Of a stretch of 64,000 nucleotides of DNA, positions 22,002 to 33,983 are shown piece after piece. A program made the position numbers and the translations under genes. Source of the stretch: Blastobasis lacticolella (Eukaryota > Arthropoda > Insecta > Lepidoptera > Blastobasidae); the NCBI GenBank assembly GCA_905147135.1, contig LR990058.1, positions 16,529,349 through 16,593,348 on the forward strand, given 5' to 3'. The notes under the pieces are model-generated. The model saw nothing but the letters and a program-made list of their open reading frames with translations, made no database searches and had not been told where the DNA came from. Within the stretch, counting starts at the first letter, position 1. Every line of letters begins with the position of its first letter.

Positions 22002-22654
22002 ATTGAATAAGTCCAATTATTTACATTTCTTCGGATCATACATGCCGAGTGTGTTCCCCAGCATAATCTAGAGCCTCCAAGGCTAGAGCGAATCGGCTGT
22101 TCCTAGACAGGCATGCTCCATCATCAGCCGCATCGTCACTTACCTTCAGCTGAGATGGCGCTCAAATGCCTAATTATAAAAATAATACTTTTGTCTTTTT
22201 CTCCTGAAGCGTACTTGTATTTAAACTGAAGACGCAATATATAGAGCCCTGTCCATTTTCAGGTATACACGAGCTGGCAACGCCCCGTTGGTTGCCTTGG
22301 TGCACGATAGCTTGATTGACGTCGCTTACTTATTCATCCGGCTGTCCTGCCTAACGGCTTGCCATAGGTGTCGGGTGGAAGGGCTGGGTGAATGGTTGAC
22401 GTTTTCTGACGTGGACGGAATGTTTGCAGTATTATGGAAAGTCTCTATTTGAATGAATGAATGATTTATTGCTACAAAATGTGGTAAAAAAGATGTTACA
22501 ATATTATTCCTGATAGGTACTCGCTTCTTACACTTTAGAATCTGGCATGCAATGTTTAGAGTAATAAGTGGATCTTGTTTATGGAAAAATGTTCGTAGGT
22601 AACAAATTTCGTAAATAATCATTAGCTATAAATTAAATATGTTATTCTAAATAA
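22002..22654. other. No gene recognised; possible LINE tail
   Basis: GAATGAATGAATGATTTATTGC at about 22451 resembles a minus-strand retroelement end. Confidence 0.4.
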
Positions 22655-22915
22655 AATAAATAAATAAATATTCGTGGACAAATTCACACAGCGCCATCTA
22701 GCCCCAAACTAAGCAAAGCTTGTACTATGGGTGCTAGATAACTGATATACTACTTAAATACTTTTAAATGCATATATATTATACATAGAACACCCAGACC
22801 CGTAACAGAAATTAAAATTCATTATTTCAATTTCTGCCCGGCCGGGAATCGAACCCGGGACCTCTTGCGTGACAGACGTTGCATGTTGACCATTGAACCA
22901 CTCAGGTTGTCAATA
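22655..22915 (-). mobile_element. Family E SINE (tRNA-derived), reference copy
   Basis: On minus: A-box-like segment (reverse complement of 22884-22906), B box (reverse complement of GGGAATCGAACCCGGGACC at about 22846-22864), body with AGATGGCGCTGTG and an (ATTT)n tail (AAATAAATAAATAAA on plus at 22655-22669). Confidence 0.85.
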
Positions 22916-23324
22916 TAATATATTAAATAAATTGAATCGTATGTACCTCTACCGTGTACACAAAGTTAACGATACTATAAGTATAACTGCGCTCATACAT
23001 CCATTACCACTTATAGAAAAAAATTGTACCTACTTCCACATACGGGGGTATTAGGTGCATTGTTAAACAAATGGAATTGGTTGAAAGAAGCGCCTATTAG
23101 CTGCCCCTTAGGTAAGAATGGCTAATTCTTAAACTGCAGATAGTTTTACATAATAAATGAAAGTGCAGTAATGAAGTAAGTGAGCACATTAATAACTCTA
23201 AATTAAACAACCAAAATCCATCAAAATAAATTTTAAATTTGTATAACCTTTCATAATATTGGTGACATAGAGAAATGGTAAATAAAAAGTAGTATATGTG
23301 TTATTCCAGATCCTAATTTAGCTA
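22916..23324. other. No gene recognised
   Basis: No family repeats seen. Confidence 0.4.
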
Positions 23325-23432
23325 CCTACCGAATTTCATCAAAATTCGTTCATCCGTTTAGGCGTGAAGAGGTAACCAGCATACACACACACTGACACAC
23401 ACACTAGTTTTCGCATTTATAATATTAGTAAG
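23325..23432 (+). repeat. Retroelement 3'-end-like fragment
   Basis: CCGAATTTCATCAAAATTCGTTC, a CACACACACTGACACACA stretch, and a TTATAATATTAGTAAGAT end, a type common in lepidopteran genomes. Similar first block at 31855-31890. Confidence 0.55.
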
Positions 23433-23514
23433 ATGTTCTGTTGCTGATTGCTGATCATAGAATATTCTATCTTTGTAAATTTGTTGTTTGAAAATTTGAT
23501 GATGTTTACACATT

Positions 23515-23682
23515 CAGTTGCCTGAATGTGCAGGTTTCATCGCCACGATGATTTCCCACAACGTAAGTGTATCTACATAACTCAGAAAAGAGTCATTGGT
23601 ACATAGCCGCAGAGGGATTCGAACCCAGTAACTCTGGCTTACGAGTCGGTTACCTTAACTACTCGGCCACCGACTCTCCAAC
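23515..23682 (-). mobile_element. Family A SINE, 5' half
   Basis: Retains the tRNA-like head (B box reverse complement GGATTCGAACCCAGTAACTC; A box in CTACTCGGCCACCGAC) and the first body block; the GAT tail is missing. Confidence 0.8.
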
Positions 23683-23939
23683 TACACAATATACTTCATA
23701 ATAACCGTCTCTAATCTTATTCTAATGTTATGACTGCGAAAACAGCCTCGCTATCTAATCACGGATACACTGAAGGACCGATATTTTTGTCTGCTCTAGC
23801 TATCTGTTTGCCAAAAATTCATTAACTTATTTGCATTCCAATCTTGTCTGAAAGGTAGTATCACTATAGTACTTGGTACAACTGTCTATTGTGATGCATT
23901 TGGTGCCCAGAAAGCTGGCTGCGTTGCCTCTTTGCAACG
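23683..23939. other. No gene recognised
   Basis: No family repeats seen. Confidence 0.35.
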
Positions 23940-24200
23940 ATCATTATCATCATCATAGTCCATAGTACTCCACTGCAGAGCTTCGAAATTCTCCCACCAA
24001 ATGGGAGGTTATTGTAATAATCTCCACGTTTGGAAGGCGGGTTAGAAATCGTCGTGTTATAAATACAATAATGGAAAAGCTGCTGCCCGTTTTCCAGCCT
24101 ATGGAGACACATGATCTTTTGTTTCGAAAACATTAGTCGCCTTGTATGACACCCACGAGTATAAGGGGTTGGTGCTATTTAAAAACTCTGCCGGATACCC
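23940..24200 (-). mobile_element. Family F element
   Basis: Tail CATTATCATCATCATAG at left on plus; shares CCACTGCAG, GGTTATTGTAATAATCTCCACG and AGTATAAGGGGTTGGTGCTAT blocks with 5731-5990. Confidence 0.7.
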
Positions 24201-24324
24201 ATGTTCCGGATATCCCGGCTCACGGAGTCCAGAGTAGAGCCTGCTCCACTCATGAGAACTTTCTCCAGGGCTCCGCGGTCCGAATGTTTCCACCCCAAAC
24301 GAATGAAATACGAAGTCTTTAACT

Positions 24325-24575
24325 TTTTTTATTATTGCTTAAGGAGGCATACGGACGGACGATCCAACTGATGGAAAGCGGCCACCGTCATCCAGGATAT
24401 CTGCAACCTTAGGGGAGTGAATGCGGTGCCGGACACTGAGGTATATAGGTACATGTAGACAGACATGTCCCATGTTATAGTCCAAAGGAAATACTTCGGG
24501 CGGGTCATTCCACGCGAGGCAAAAAGGCTCGCGAAGTGCCCGTACGTTAGTTAGATGCCATTCATCTAGACTTAG
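24325..24575. repeat. Family G repeat
   Basis: Matches 5326-5565 through GATCCAACTGATGGAAAGCGG, TCCAGGATATCTGCAACCTTA and GTACGTTAGTTAGATGCCAT. Confidence 0.65.
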
Positions 24576-24635
24576 ACATCTAAACTTCAATATTTCTTCC
24601 GCTTGAGATTCTTACTAGCAGAGTACGGTGAGTAA

Positions 24636-24848
24636 AGTTTATAGTGTTCCATGGGGTGGGGATTTGGGGAACCGTGGCTTTGGCAGTGGAGGAGCATTTG
24701 CCTTTTTGCTGCCAGAGCAATGTGTTATAGAGGTGGGCAACGCATTGGCGATAATCTTGGTGTTGCTAATGTCTATAGACAGTGGTGACCACTTTCCATC
24801 AGGTGGGCCACTTGCCTGCTTGCCTACCTTTTGACATAAAAAAAAAGA
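24636..24848 (+). mobile_element. Family B retroposon, 3' two thirds
   Basis: From the CCATGGGGTGGGGATTTGGG block to the poly(A) tail at 24836-24846. The 5' part is missing. Confidence 0.8.
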
Positions 24849-25857
24849 GGCCGCAGGCCCAGCGCCAGCGCATTGCACGCACTGTATTGTATTATACCTA
24901 TTGCTAAAATGAGTTCTCTTGATGTCTGTGAGCCTCTTTGCTTCAATAATGTGATAAGTCCGCAAAATCGATATTTTTATTGATAATTTAAAAACGCCGT
25001 ATCCGATTTTATTTTCTCCAAAAACGCAGTATCTTTTAACCGATTATTGGCGAATTTATGACTGAAAAAGACAGCGCAACTGTGTTATATCACGATATCA
25101 CGTTGTCTCTTACTTCGGGGTATTTTATTTGATCAACGTTACAATACAGTTGTCACTGCGCACGCGACGTGGAAGGTGCTCTCGTTTTTCATAGAAAATG
25201 TGGCATAACGACAATATCACAGTTTGGTTGCAAAGGTATGTTTTAATTCAGATATTTTATTTTATTTTATAACGTTATATTGTATTTTAACATAGTGTTG
25301 TTGAAAAATTTAGTGGAGTTCAATTTTGCTCTGTGTTATCGAAAGCAATTCAATTTTGCTCTGTGTTATCTAGGATGCAACATTTTTGGTGATGAAATGT
25401 TGTGCTATTCAAAAGACAAGTTCTTGTCACTTCCTGATGTTCTGTTTTTCCAGTTTCCAAAATATAATGTTGTTTATAGTAAAACAAATAACTATTTTTA
25501 CTTGTTTTTTCAGATGGGATCGCGATCTAAACTACTTCTGGAACTTGCAATAATTGAACTTGTCTATTAGTAATGAAGGCACCGAATGAGCTCTGACACC
25601 ATTAGCAAACGTGCATTGTGAAACTCGGGCGTACAGTCAGAATTCCACAAATCCAGGAGGCCCACTGCAGTTGAAATAAAGAATAATTAAAAATTATTTT
25701 GTGCCAAGAAACTGGTTATAGCAATATAGAAGCCCTGGAAGTCTGTGTTAGTTAAAACTGTGTTACAGATAATATAATGGTTTAAAGTATCGCGGTTATT
25801 ATCATACCTTTAAAATGTGTGTTACAGATACCAGTGTCTTCCTTTATTGAACAAAAC
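24849..25857. other. No gene recognised; short tandem duplication
   Basis: TTCAATTTTGCTCTGTGTTATC occurs twice in direct repeat at 25319-25340 and 25350-25371. A 96-codon frame at 25280-25570 (TTG or ATG start) has no recognised domain. Confidence 0.4.
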
Positions 25858-26340
25858 CAAGCTTTTGAAGGTGTTCCTCGAGAGGTAATCTGGTGAGCGC
25901 TATGGTCCAAGTCTTTACCTGAAGCGTAAAGCCGACTAAACCATCGTATACCATACTAATCCCTTCCCGATTATCGTGGGTGTTCACGAGGGTTCTGTCC
26001 TTAGTGGTTTCCAGGTGCTGGATGCCCTCTCTGCCGAAATTCTGGGCATGCCTCCACGGCAGATGACATCGCTTAGCAAGCATACGCAGGATCTTGAGAC
26101 CAGGGTACATACATGGAAGCAAATGCTACAAAACGGGTGTTTAAAGCTAAAGGTCGCCAAAACAGACTACATGGCTAGCCGAAGCACGGATCTAGAGCTC
26201 TACATAGGAACAAAGCTGTCAATAGAAAAATTCAAGTACCTTGGATCCGTGCTGCACGAGTCCGGAGATATTCATACATGGATTAATTCAGTCAACTAAA
26301 TTTTGAAGCAAAATGCGTAAGAGCAGCTCAAGTGGAATGT
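25858..26340 (+). pseudogene. RTE-like LINE reverse transcriptase fragment, frameshifted
   Basis: Begins with KAFEGVPREVIWWAL (RT segment before the active site), then a broken stretch, GVHEGSVLS, the catalytic ADDIA at 26059-26073 in one frame, and in the next frame HTQDLETRVHTWKQMLQNG and KFKYLGSVLHESGDI. Stops and at least two frame changes show it is dead. Clade assignment is by recognition of these motifs. Confidence 0.8.
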
Positions 26341-26352
26341 ATTGGTCATAAA

Positions 26353-26433
26353 CTAAGGCCCGTTTTTGTATCACATTTATTACGATTCGCCACGCTTTGC
26401 ATTTCAAAAGGCGTGATACAAAAATGGACCTAA
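26353..26433. mobile_element. Small MITE-like inverted-repeat element
   Basis: Left arm GGCCCGTTTTTGTATCAC (26357-26374) and right arm GTGATACAAAAATGGACC (26413-26430) are inverted repeats with two mismatches. About 80 bp in total. Confidence 0.65.
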
Positions 26434-28274
26434 TTCTATGATATTCTATAATTACATTCGTCATTAATTTTCTCTCTCGCTTTTTGCTTTAGAATGAATG
26501 AAATGAATGAAAATGAAAAAGTATTTATTGAATTAGGATTACGTTAATTAATCTCTTTTCAAAAGTCAAAAATCTAACGGAAAACAAAGGGAAGTTAAGC
26601 GAGCTCATCCAGGTAGGTGGTAAAGCGCATAAGTTGCACCGAATTCCGCGCGGAAACTACCCAGAAGTTAGTTTGCGAGTTAAGAACCAGTAGTACCTAC
26701 TCGCAAAGCGATACACCCGGCGGACCCCGTAAATACTTACTGCAATATCTTCAGGGAGTCATGTTTATGAGTGTTCCATTCATTTGAGGACTGAAGGGCT
26801 GGGGGAAAGGGGAGAGGGAGGGGCGAATGAAATTCATTTGGTAAAGTAACTAGTTCGTAGTTACCTGGCCCGATGTACTCCCAAGGGAGAGGATGTTACG
26901 CTATACTAATTTAAATAATGCAACTTCAAATTGTTGCCTCTGATGATGAATGGTAAATATGGTAATGGAGGAATTGAAATCGTGGGGTTGGATGTGGAGA
27001 TGACTTCGGAGTTGTGTGACGGAATATATGAATACTGTTTTCTATTTTAATAATATAAATGCGAAAGTTTGCAAGGATGTTTGTTGTTTCTTCACGAAAA
27101 ACTCCTGAACGAAGTTGCGAAGTGAACGCACAGCCTTCAATATCGCTCTATGATTGGTCAATTTCGTTCAATTTGACGGATGCGTAGTGCTGATCATCAC
27201 TCAAGTAATGTCAGTTGTAACCCTGTGCGTTCGCGCGTACTGTTAGACCTTATAGTATAGATTCTAAATAAAGGTTTCCGCGTTTCTCAACCATCACAAG
27301 TTATTCGGCATAGGAACAAGAATGGTCCATAGTCTGTAGGATTAACTAGCCGCCATTATTATTGCGTCATCGTATTTTCCTTCCCGCCGGCTGTTTTTAA
27401 TAATAACAATCTAATGCAGAAATTAATCGGTTAAATAGTATCGGTCGAAATAAAGGTCAGAGATAGCCGAGCATTGATCGCAGCTAGGCATAAGTTTATC
27501 TTTTATTTTGCTTATCAGAACAATTTATATGAAACAAATATGGTGTCAGAAGGCTAGTCGGGAAGGTTCATTAAACTTGAGTGACTTTGAGTGACAGGTG
27601 ACAGGGTTTATGTGTATTTCTGTTGTGGGTCGGTTTATTTGTGGGAGGGAATAGCTGCGGAATGGAAATAGCTGTTGCATTGCCCACCAATATGTGAAGG
27701 ATAATATGAACTGGTCACGACGTGAGGATGCCGAACACAGCGAAAGTGGAGCAGCCCAGGTTGAAGCCGGGGTTGAGCGCTCGGATATTGATGATTTGAA
27801 GCTATACAAGGTCATGGCCAATTCAGTCACCTGTGTGCCGGTTTTACGATCACGATGTTTTCCCCCACCTCACTGAAGTATTGTTCCTGTTCATAATCGT
27901 TCAGTTTGTTCTTGGAAAACAAGAGGCCGATTTTGAAATCGCGTATTGCTCGCATCGAACTCTATTATGGGTCAGTCTGAAAACCAGCGCTGTGTTTGGC
28001 TGCTGCCATTCATAGCATTAAGCTGAGGCTGGTCCAATTTGGTCCGAGGACGCATCGCCCTGCTTTCTTAATATGTATTTATTATGTTAGTTTTAAGTAT
28101 TTGAATGTGTTATTGGACCAAATAAAGTTACGTCTATGTCTATGTCTATGTCTAAAGTAGTGGATTGGAGTGGAAATGGATTCAGTAGAATCAGAATCAA
28201 TCAGTATACTTACCTAGTCATAGTACTCTTGACGATCATTCCAAAGAGTCCAATCACGATGGGTTTATCTTGTT
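26434..28274. other. No gene recognised
   Basis: Purine-rich run near 26800-26835; a retroelement-like AATATAAATGCGAAAGTTTGC block at about 27051-27073; a CTATGT microsatellite at 28130-28154 following AATAAAGTTACGT, typical of a LINE 3' end. Confidence 0.4.
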
Positions 28275-28740
28275 GCGCTCAGTAGTTCCTATAGCCTCTT
28301 TCTGACTTCATCATCAGACCAGCTCCATTATATGTACTAATTCGACCCAAACATGTTAATAATTTCTAATGCAATTATTACAATACCACTATATTTTAAA
28401 AAGCTGTTTTGTAACATATCTACGACATTAAGAAATGTTTAGAAATTTAAATTGATATGGTATCTAATAATGTCTTATTTTACTTAAGAATTGACACGTA
28501 AATTGTTTTTATGAAATAAATTGAACTTGAACTTGAAATTTTCAATCTCAATTGAACGCCGGGAAGTGGGTCAAATTAGGCTTGCATTATTTCAGGACAC
28601 ATACAAGAGAAGCTAAATAAAAACTCCGACTCCATCATCAGACCAGTTTCATAATACTATATTAATGCATTGTAATCCAAATTACACAGGTGTACCAAGT
28701 TTCAGATTAACTTAACGCCGGGAAGTGGGTCAAATTAGGA
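28275..28740. repeat. Family J repeat, two copies, first one interrupted
   Basis: Both copies contain CATCATCAGACCAG and end CGCCGGGAAGTGGGTCAAAT (about 28559 and 28716). The first is split by AT-rich sequence ending AATTGAACTTGAACTTGAAA. A reversed copy is at 46574-46712. Confidence 0.65.
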
Positions 28741-28890
28741 TTTTTTGAAATGTAATACGGCAGAGAAACATGCAAGCGGGCCACCTGATGGAAAGTAGTC
28801 ATCACCGCCACCAGGGGCGCTACCAATACGTTACCCGTCTCTAAAGTATACCTCTTGAACGATCCCACGTCGTAGTCCAAAGGAACTGTG
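28741..28890 (-). mobile_element. Family B-related retroposon fragment
   Basis: On plus reads poly-T, TAATACGGCAG, GCGGGCCACCTGATGGAAAG and TACGTTACCCGTCTCTA. Similar to 49290-49412. Confidence 0.65.
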
Positions 28891-29250
28891 GCTTGCATGC
28901 TACCAGGACATACAAGTAAAGCTATACAAAAGCGTGTAAAAAAACAAGCAAACAAACTCTGCAATTGTAAAGGTATATAATACCTAAGTTTAGATTACAA
29001 AAACTTTAGAATTTGAATTATTAGCACCATTTTATCAATGTCATAATTGTTGTAAGAAGTACTCAGGTAACAAAAAAAAATACTGTATACAATACATCAT
29101 GGACTGTCAATGTCACACGAGGTCGTTGGCACTGATATTTTGGCTTTAATCTAAACATGACGTTAATTTCAAATTTAAAAATATCTTTACTATCGATAAT
29201 TTGTCTGTTTGGTAAAATCAAATATGCAGTAACGCTGCTTCACTGTAAGT
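28891..29250. other. No gene recognised
   Basis: No family repeats seen. Confidence 0.4.
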
Positions 29251-29416
29251 ATTGTTTGTGAATAAGGGAGACACAAACAATTAGTGCCACTGGCGGCAAT
29301 TGCTGCCATTGGCGTTTTAGTAGTTAGACAAATATTGTTTGTGAGTACAGGATTCACAAACAATTAGCGAAACTGGCGGCAACAGCTGCCAATAGCGGCA
29401 GTTACTGGCATTATTA
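29251..29416. repeat. Tandem pair of stem-loop units, 83-bp period
   Basis: Each unit has a 10-bp perfect inverted repeat ATTGTTTGTG/CACAAACAAT with an 11-base loop (29251-29281 and 29334-29364). Each is followed by a second near-palindrome (TGGCGGCAATTGCTGCCA; TGGCGGCAACAGCTGCCA). Confidence 0.8.
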
Positions 29417-29533
29417 GGTAAACACGCATTATTTGACAATGTGCCATGCAGTACTTAATTTCTACACAGCATTGCATGGAAGATAAGGTAATTATGGCAG
29501 AGCTTGTTGCCGGGGAACACGATCAGATTTGAT

Positions 29534-29710
29534 CACGGTTACACATCCAGTCGCCTGAATGAGCAGGTTTCCTCACGATGTTTTCCATCGCCGTAAGCGC
29601 ATCGGTTAGTGTTTAACTAATGTATATAACTCAAATACAGATATTGGTACATAGAGGTACTGAGGAGTGAACTCGATTTGGCGATGAAGGGATGAGGTAG
29701 CCGAGAATGT
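29534..29710 (-). mobile_element. Family A SINE fragment
   Basis: ACACATCCAGTCGCCTGAAT, CACGATGTTTTCC and AACTAATGTATATAACTC blocks on plus; the head is eroded. Confidence 0.7.
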
Positions 29711-30386
29711 TGGCAAGTGAAGATGGTGAAGGTGGAAAAGGGTAATTATTGAGCTGGCCGGGTGTTGTGACCAGGATACCAAGGGTCCGACAGTTGATCA
29801 TCGGAAGTAGTATTTATGCCGCGGAAAATGGCACACTTCTCCAGCGCGATGTAGAACATTCAGCAGCATCTATGTGCGGGTGCTTGCCAACCTTGTGTTC
29901 GTGTACTCGTAATGTGAGTATTGTTGAGTTTCCCTATTGGAGTAATACAGGTCGTTACACTCGATACCTCTCGCTTACGAGTCATCTACCCATCACATTA
30001 GACCACCAAAGTTCTTTAAAACCATTCATCAACTTCGTTACAACAAACAACTATATTCAACATAATTACAATAAAAACTATTGGAACAGTTACCTGGAAA
30101 TGTTGGTGACTAATTATTTTACTACAGACATACTGCAATGATTCCTGTAACACTTGAAACAATTATAGCTCCCACACAATTTTCCTGTCAACGGTTTCAG
30201 ACGACAACCACCGAATATAACAGGTCGTGACGTGCCGCAGGTAACAAGTGCTGTTTGCTTGCGTTGAAATATGCAACGTTCTGACGTCAAGGCGAGTCAC
30301 ACCCTCATTTCTTGAACTCGAGAATGCACGGTGGGGCTCACACAACCCTAAGTTAGGGATGTCGATAGAAACGACTAAATAATTTA
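29711..30386. other. No gene recognised; SINE-like scrap
   Basis: A frame at 29749-30141 (130 codons) overlaps a SINE-A-like scrap (CTCGATACCTCTCGCTTACG, about 29957-29980); not considered a gene. Confidence 0.4.
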
Positions 30387-30572
30387 AAAAAATCTTGGCG
30401 TTAATGTCCCGGTTGTGCTCTCGAGAACGAGGGCTCGGGGTCCGCCTTGACCATGATCCAGGATTTGGCAGATCAGGTAATTACAGTGTAGCGACTACCA
30501 TCTGACCTCCGTGACCCTGCTACCAGGGGAACCTGACCAGATTGGATTATGGTTACAAATTCAGTTGCCACA
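30387..30572 (-). mobile_element. Family A SINE, 3' half
   Basis: Plus strand: CTTGGCGTTAATGTCCCGGT through CCAGGATTTGGCAGATCAGG to CAGATTGGATTATGGTTAC. Confidence 0.8.
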
Positions 30573-31127
30573 CATGTTGAAACACAATACAATACACAGA
30601 TACGAAATATATGGTAAGCAGTACTAAGGGCGGTCTTATCACTAATGTCACCTCTTCCAGTCAACCTTAATATGGAAAGAAACACAGAATTATAGCAACA
30701 GACAGGTAGAACACACAAAAGCAATACTTAAACACAACAACAAACCACCGTAACACGTATTCAGTGAAAATTTCAAGTGTCAACCTATTCCGGTTAAAAG
30801 GACACAGCTCTGTGACAGACGGGCAGACAGCGGATGGTTATAGGGTCTTGTTTGCACCCTTTGTGTAGCGAACCGCGTAAAGGAAGATGGTGCGAGATGG
30901 CTACTAAGTATTGTGTATGGAAGTGAGAAAAATAACGTGAAACGACAGGAGAAAGACACGGTTTGAAATTTTGAAGTCAAGAAATGTGTGTGAAATCGAT
31001 TGCGTTGAGTTGAGAGTGAAGGAATTAAGTTTGAAGTAAAATTATTTATTAGGTACACACAGGAAATTTCCATAGACAAAAGGAAACATATCGCCCTGAT
31101 AAAACCTAATAAATCTAATAAGCTTTG
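30573..31127. other. No gene recognised
   Basis: A 99-codon minus frame (30780-31079) is Ser/Phe-rich with no domain. Confidence 0.4.
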
Positions 31128-31330
31128 CCGTGTGGTGTCCGGCAGAGTATAATAGCACCAACCCCTTACACTCTTGGGCGTCGTACAAGGCGACTAATGT
31201 TTTCGAGGCAAAACTTCTAATTTCCGCAGGCTGGAAAATGGCCAGTAGCGTTTGCCATTGTTATATTTTATAATACTGAGATCTCTAACCCGCCTGCCAG
31301 GCATAGAGATTATGGCAGTTAACTCCCCTT
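31128..31330 (+). mobile_element. Family F element without tail
   Basis: Plus-orientation start GTGTGGTGTCCGGCAGAGTA through CCCGCCTGCCAGGC to AACTCCCCTT, where it abuts a family G repeat. Confidence 0.7.
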
Positions 31331-31334
31331 CCGA

Positions 31335-31510
31335 TATAAAGTAGTCACCGTCGTCCAGGACATCTGCAACCTAAGGGAAGCGATGCGGTGTCAGCTTTTG
31401 AGGTAACTTTAGACAAGCCTTATGAAGAACGTCATATTATAATGCAGAAATGACTTCTTGAGCTCATTGCATATCTTGTACGGTGAAAAGGCTCTGGAAA
31501 TGGTACGAAA
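31335..31510. repeat. Family G repeat
   Basis: GTCGTCCAGGACATCTGCAA, GATGCGGTG and TTATAATGCAGAAATGACTT match 5326-5565. Confidence 0.6.
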
Positions 31511-31631
31511 AGGTAAGTATTTTGGAATAATATAACTTGGGTCCCACGAAATATTTTTCTAATTTCCTTCATAACAGACATTCATACGTTTATACCCCAC
31601 TAGCTTCACAAAAAATTCGGGTATAAATAAA

Positions 31632-31758
31632 TAAAAAATAAATAATCGTGGACAAATTTACACAGCGCCCCAAAGTTAGCAAAGCTTGTGTTATGGGTGC
31701 TAGATAACTGATAAACTACTTATATACTTTTAAATACATACTTATTTTACATAGAACA
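31632..31758 (-). mobile_element. Family E SINE 3' part
   Basis: AAATAAATAATCGTGGACAAAT, AGCAAAGCTTGTGTTATGGG and TACATAGAACAC blocks; head missing. Confidence 0.75.
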
Positions 31759-31763
31759 CGCTT

Positions 31764-31915
31764 TATTATAATATTAAAGACCCGCTTCCGCGGAAACCAC
31801 ATTGAATTTCGAGATAAATTATAGCCTAAATGCTATGCTGGACTTTAAGCTACACTGCTGCCAAATTTCATCAAAATCCGTTGCGTAGTTTTTGTGTGAA
31901 AGCGTTCCAAACATC
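31764..31915 (+). repeat. Retroelement 3'-end-like fragment
   Basis: CCCGCTTCCGCGGAAACCAC, CCAAATTTCATCAAAATCCG and a GTGTGAAAGCGTTCCAAACA stretch; similar to 23325-23432. Confidence 0.55.
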
Positions 31916-32533
31916 CAAACATACGGCTTTAATAGTACAGCGTTGTCTGAACTATCGGCGCGTGCATGATAAACCTCTGAATTCCGATATAATGCCGGTC
32001 AGGTTCAATGACAGCGCGCCAATGTCACTCGCCTTCATAATTACAATCCTTAGAAACTTTCACATTTACAATTTAGCAGAATTCTACGCAACCACATGAC
32101 TACACAAAACTACGGTAAGGGAAACGCTGTCAATATGCGCTCGGAATGCCGCCGCGCTATAACTGCATACCTAGTCTAGGGTCGTATATTAACTGGAGTA
32201 AAGTTTCACATACGGGCTTGCGTGACAATATGCAAAACTCGCTGGCTTGCCTCCCTAGTGGTTTTCCCTTCGCTTGACAGGGATGTATAGTATGACGCGT
32301 GTGAACGCCCTGATGCGGAATTGCTTATTGCGACTCGAGCCCGATTAGCATGGGGCTTGATAGTTTTATCAAGTAGGCTGGGTGCTTTACCGTGTTCTTT
32401 AACTTTATCACGCCAACAGCGTTCCAAATTTATTGAAACTACTCTAAACGGATTAACCGCGATTTTGTTATGTTACATGTGTTTAGGTCGCAGACAACAA
32501 AAATGAAGAAAGCGGGTGCGTTCAGGTCTAAGA
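31916..32533. other. No gene recognised
   Basis: No family repeats; short frames only. Confidence 0.4.
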
Positions 32534-32725
32534 ACCGGAACACAACAGTGCAAGATTTTACGGCAGACGTAAAAAAAATTAAAATTTCTTTATTGAGTAG
32601 GACATTAAATATATCTTTCAATCGTTAAAGAGGAGGGGGTAGGACAGTAGGAAGAAAACAAGGCGGGGGTAATCACCCAGACGGACTCCTCAACCCTGAC
32701 AGAGGCCTACCACCTGATAAATTTT
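32534..32725. repeat. Family D repeat split by a family C fragment
   Basis: The D pieces (GAACCGGAACACAACA at left; CAAGGCGG... and ACTCCTCAACCCTGACAGAG at right) flank a C fragment (about 32576-32662). In the copy at 40678-40785 the D pieces are contiguous. Confidence 0.65.
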
Positions 32726-33651
32726 ATCAGCTGATTTCATATTTATCCATTTTATCACAATGTTTCGCAATCACATAACAGTTATCAAGTTCACGGCTGC
32801 AGTACCTACCTGTTTTTGTTGAGGGTTGTACTTGCTGTCTGTCTGTCAAAAGTTCCGTTTTCAGACGCGTAACATTGCATGTGCAGCGTGACATTTCTCT
32901 TTACCAAATGTTTTTTTTAATTATGGACGCACTTAGGTATGTTTCGTGATGCACCTGTAAGTTGTTTTGATCAGAGAGCTAAATTTCGCCAACGCAAAAA
33001 AACGCCTAAAATCAATGTCTAACACAGAACGTCTATGAAGCAAGAGCTTAGTCTACACAGCGACAACGCACCGCGCGCATTTAGGGCTATGCCCAAAATA
33101 ATTTAAAACGACCTCTCCAACCAATAGATCAAATAACCTTCCCCCGCTTTACGTGTAGGGAACGTACCCAATCATGGGTACTTTTAAAATATTTTATTAA
33201 ACAACTTTGACGTCATGATTAATATGTATTAAAACTATACAAAATTTCAGATTTCTAGTCCTAAATAGTTCTTCGAGATAAACCGCGGACAGATAGATAG
33301 ACATAACGAAACTATAAGGGTTGATTGATTAACAACAAAACTAAAAATTTGTCTCGATATGGCAATAGTTTTAACTAATGTTTTTAGGGTCCTTTCAAGT
33401 CATCGAGTTGAACATTATGGTGTTTAAAATACAGTTTTTAAAGAACAACTCGTCTCGTACCGTTGATAAGACGATGGTACTCGTTTAGGCGTACTCCTCA
33501 GGCTTGGCAGAGTCCTACCACGGTATGGTCGCATCAACATCGTTGACCGAGCTTTTCCGCTGGGACCCTGAGACTGATCAAGTAGCTGATTGGCTCCCTA
33601 TAACGGTCGCATGCTTATGAGGTTAAGTATTACAGTTTACAGTCTTAGTCG
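32726..33651. other. No gene recognised; family D scrap
   Basis: 33470-33530 repeats CTCCTCAGGCTTGGCAGAGT (family D). 33240-33325 resembles the retroelement end at 2935-3012. Confidence 0.45.
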
Positions 33652-33983
33652 TAGAGGTAGGGCATAGCGGGGTATCCCGTTCGAATTGGAGCCGCCCGAC
33701 TGGGGAAGAACCTCCACCTTACAGAATACCGCAGCTAAACAATACTCTTTTAAATAGTTTTGTGTTTCTGCCGGTGAGTAAGGTTTCCAGAGCTCCATGG
33801 GGTGGGAATTTGGGGAACCGTGGCTTTGGCAGTGGAGGGATATTTGCCTTTTTGCTGCCAGAATAACGTGTTATAGAGGTGGGCAACGCATTGGCGATAG
33901 TCTCGGTGTTGCTAATGTCTATAGGCAGTGGTGACCACTTTCCATCAGGCTTGCCTGTTTGCCTATCGTATGACATAAAAAAA
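33652..33983 (+). mobile_element. Family B retroposon, near full length
   Basis: Starts AGAGGTAGGGCATAGCGGGG and ends GACATAAAAAAATAA; same order of blocks as 21650-21994. Confidence 0.8.

Noticed and set aside
24628..24834. Open frame starting MSKVYSVPWGGDLGNRG
   Set aside because: The same frame recurs in several family B copies (for example 21666-21917); it is repeat DNA, not a gene family.
25280..25570. 96-codon frame after a tandem duplication
   Set aside because: No domain, AT-driven composition, repeated peptide comes from the DNA duplication.
29749..30141. 130-codon plus-strand frame
   Set aside because: Overlaps SINE-like scraps and encodes no recognisable domain.
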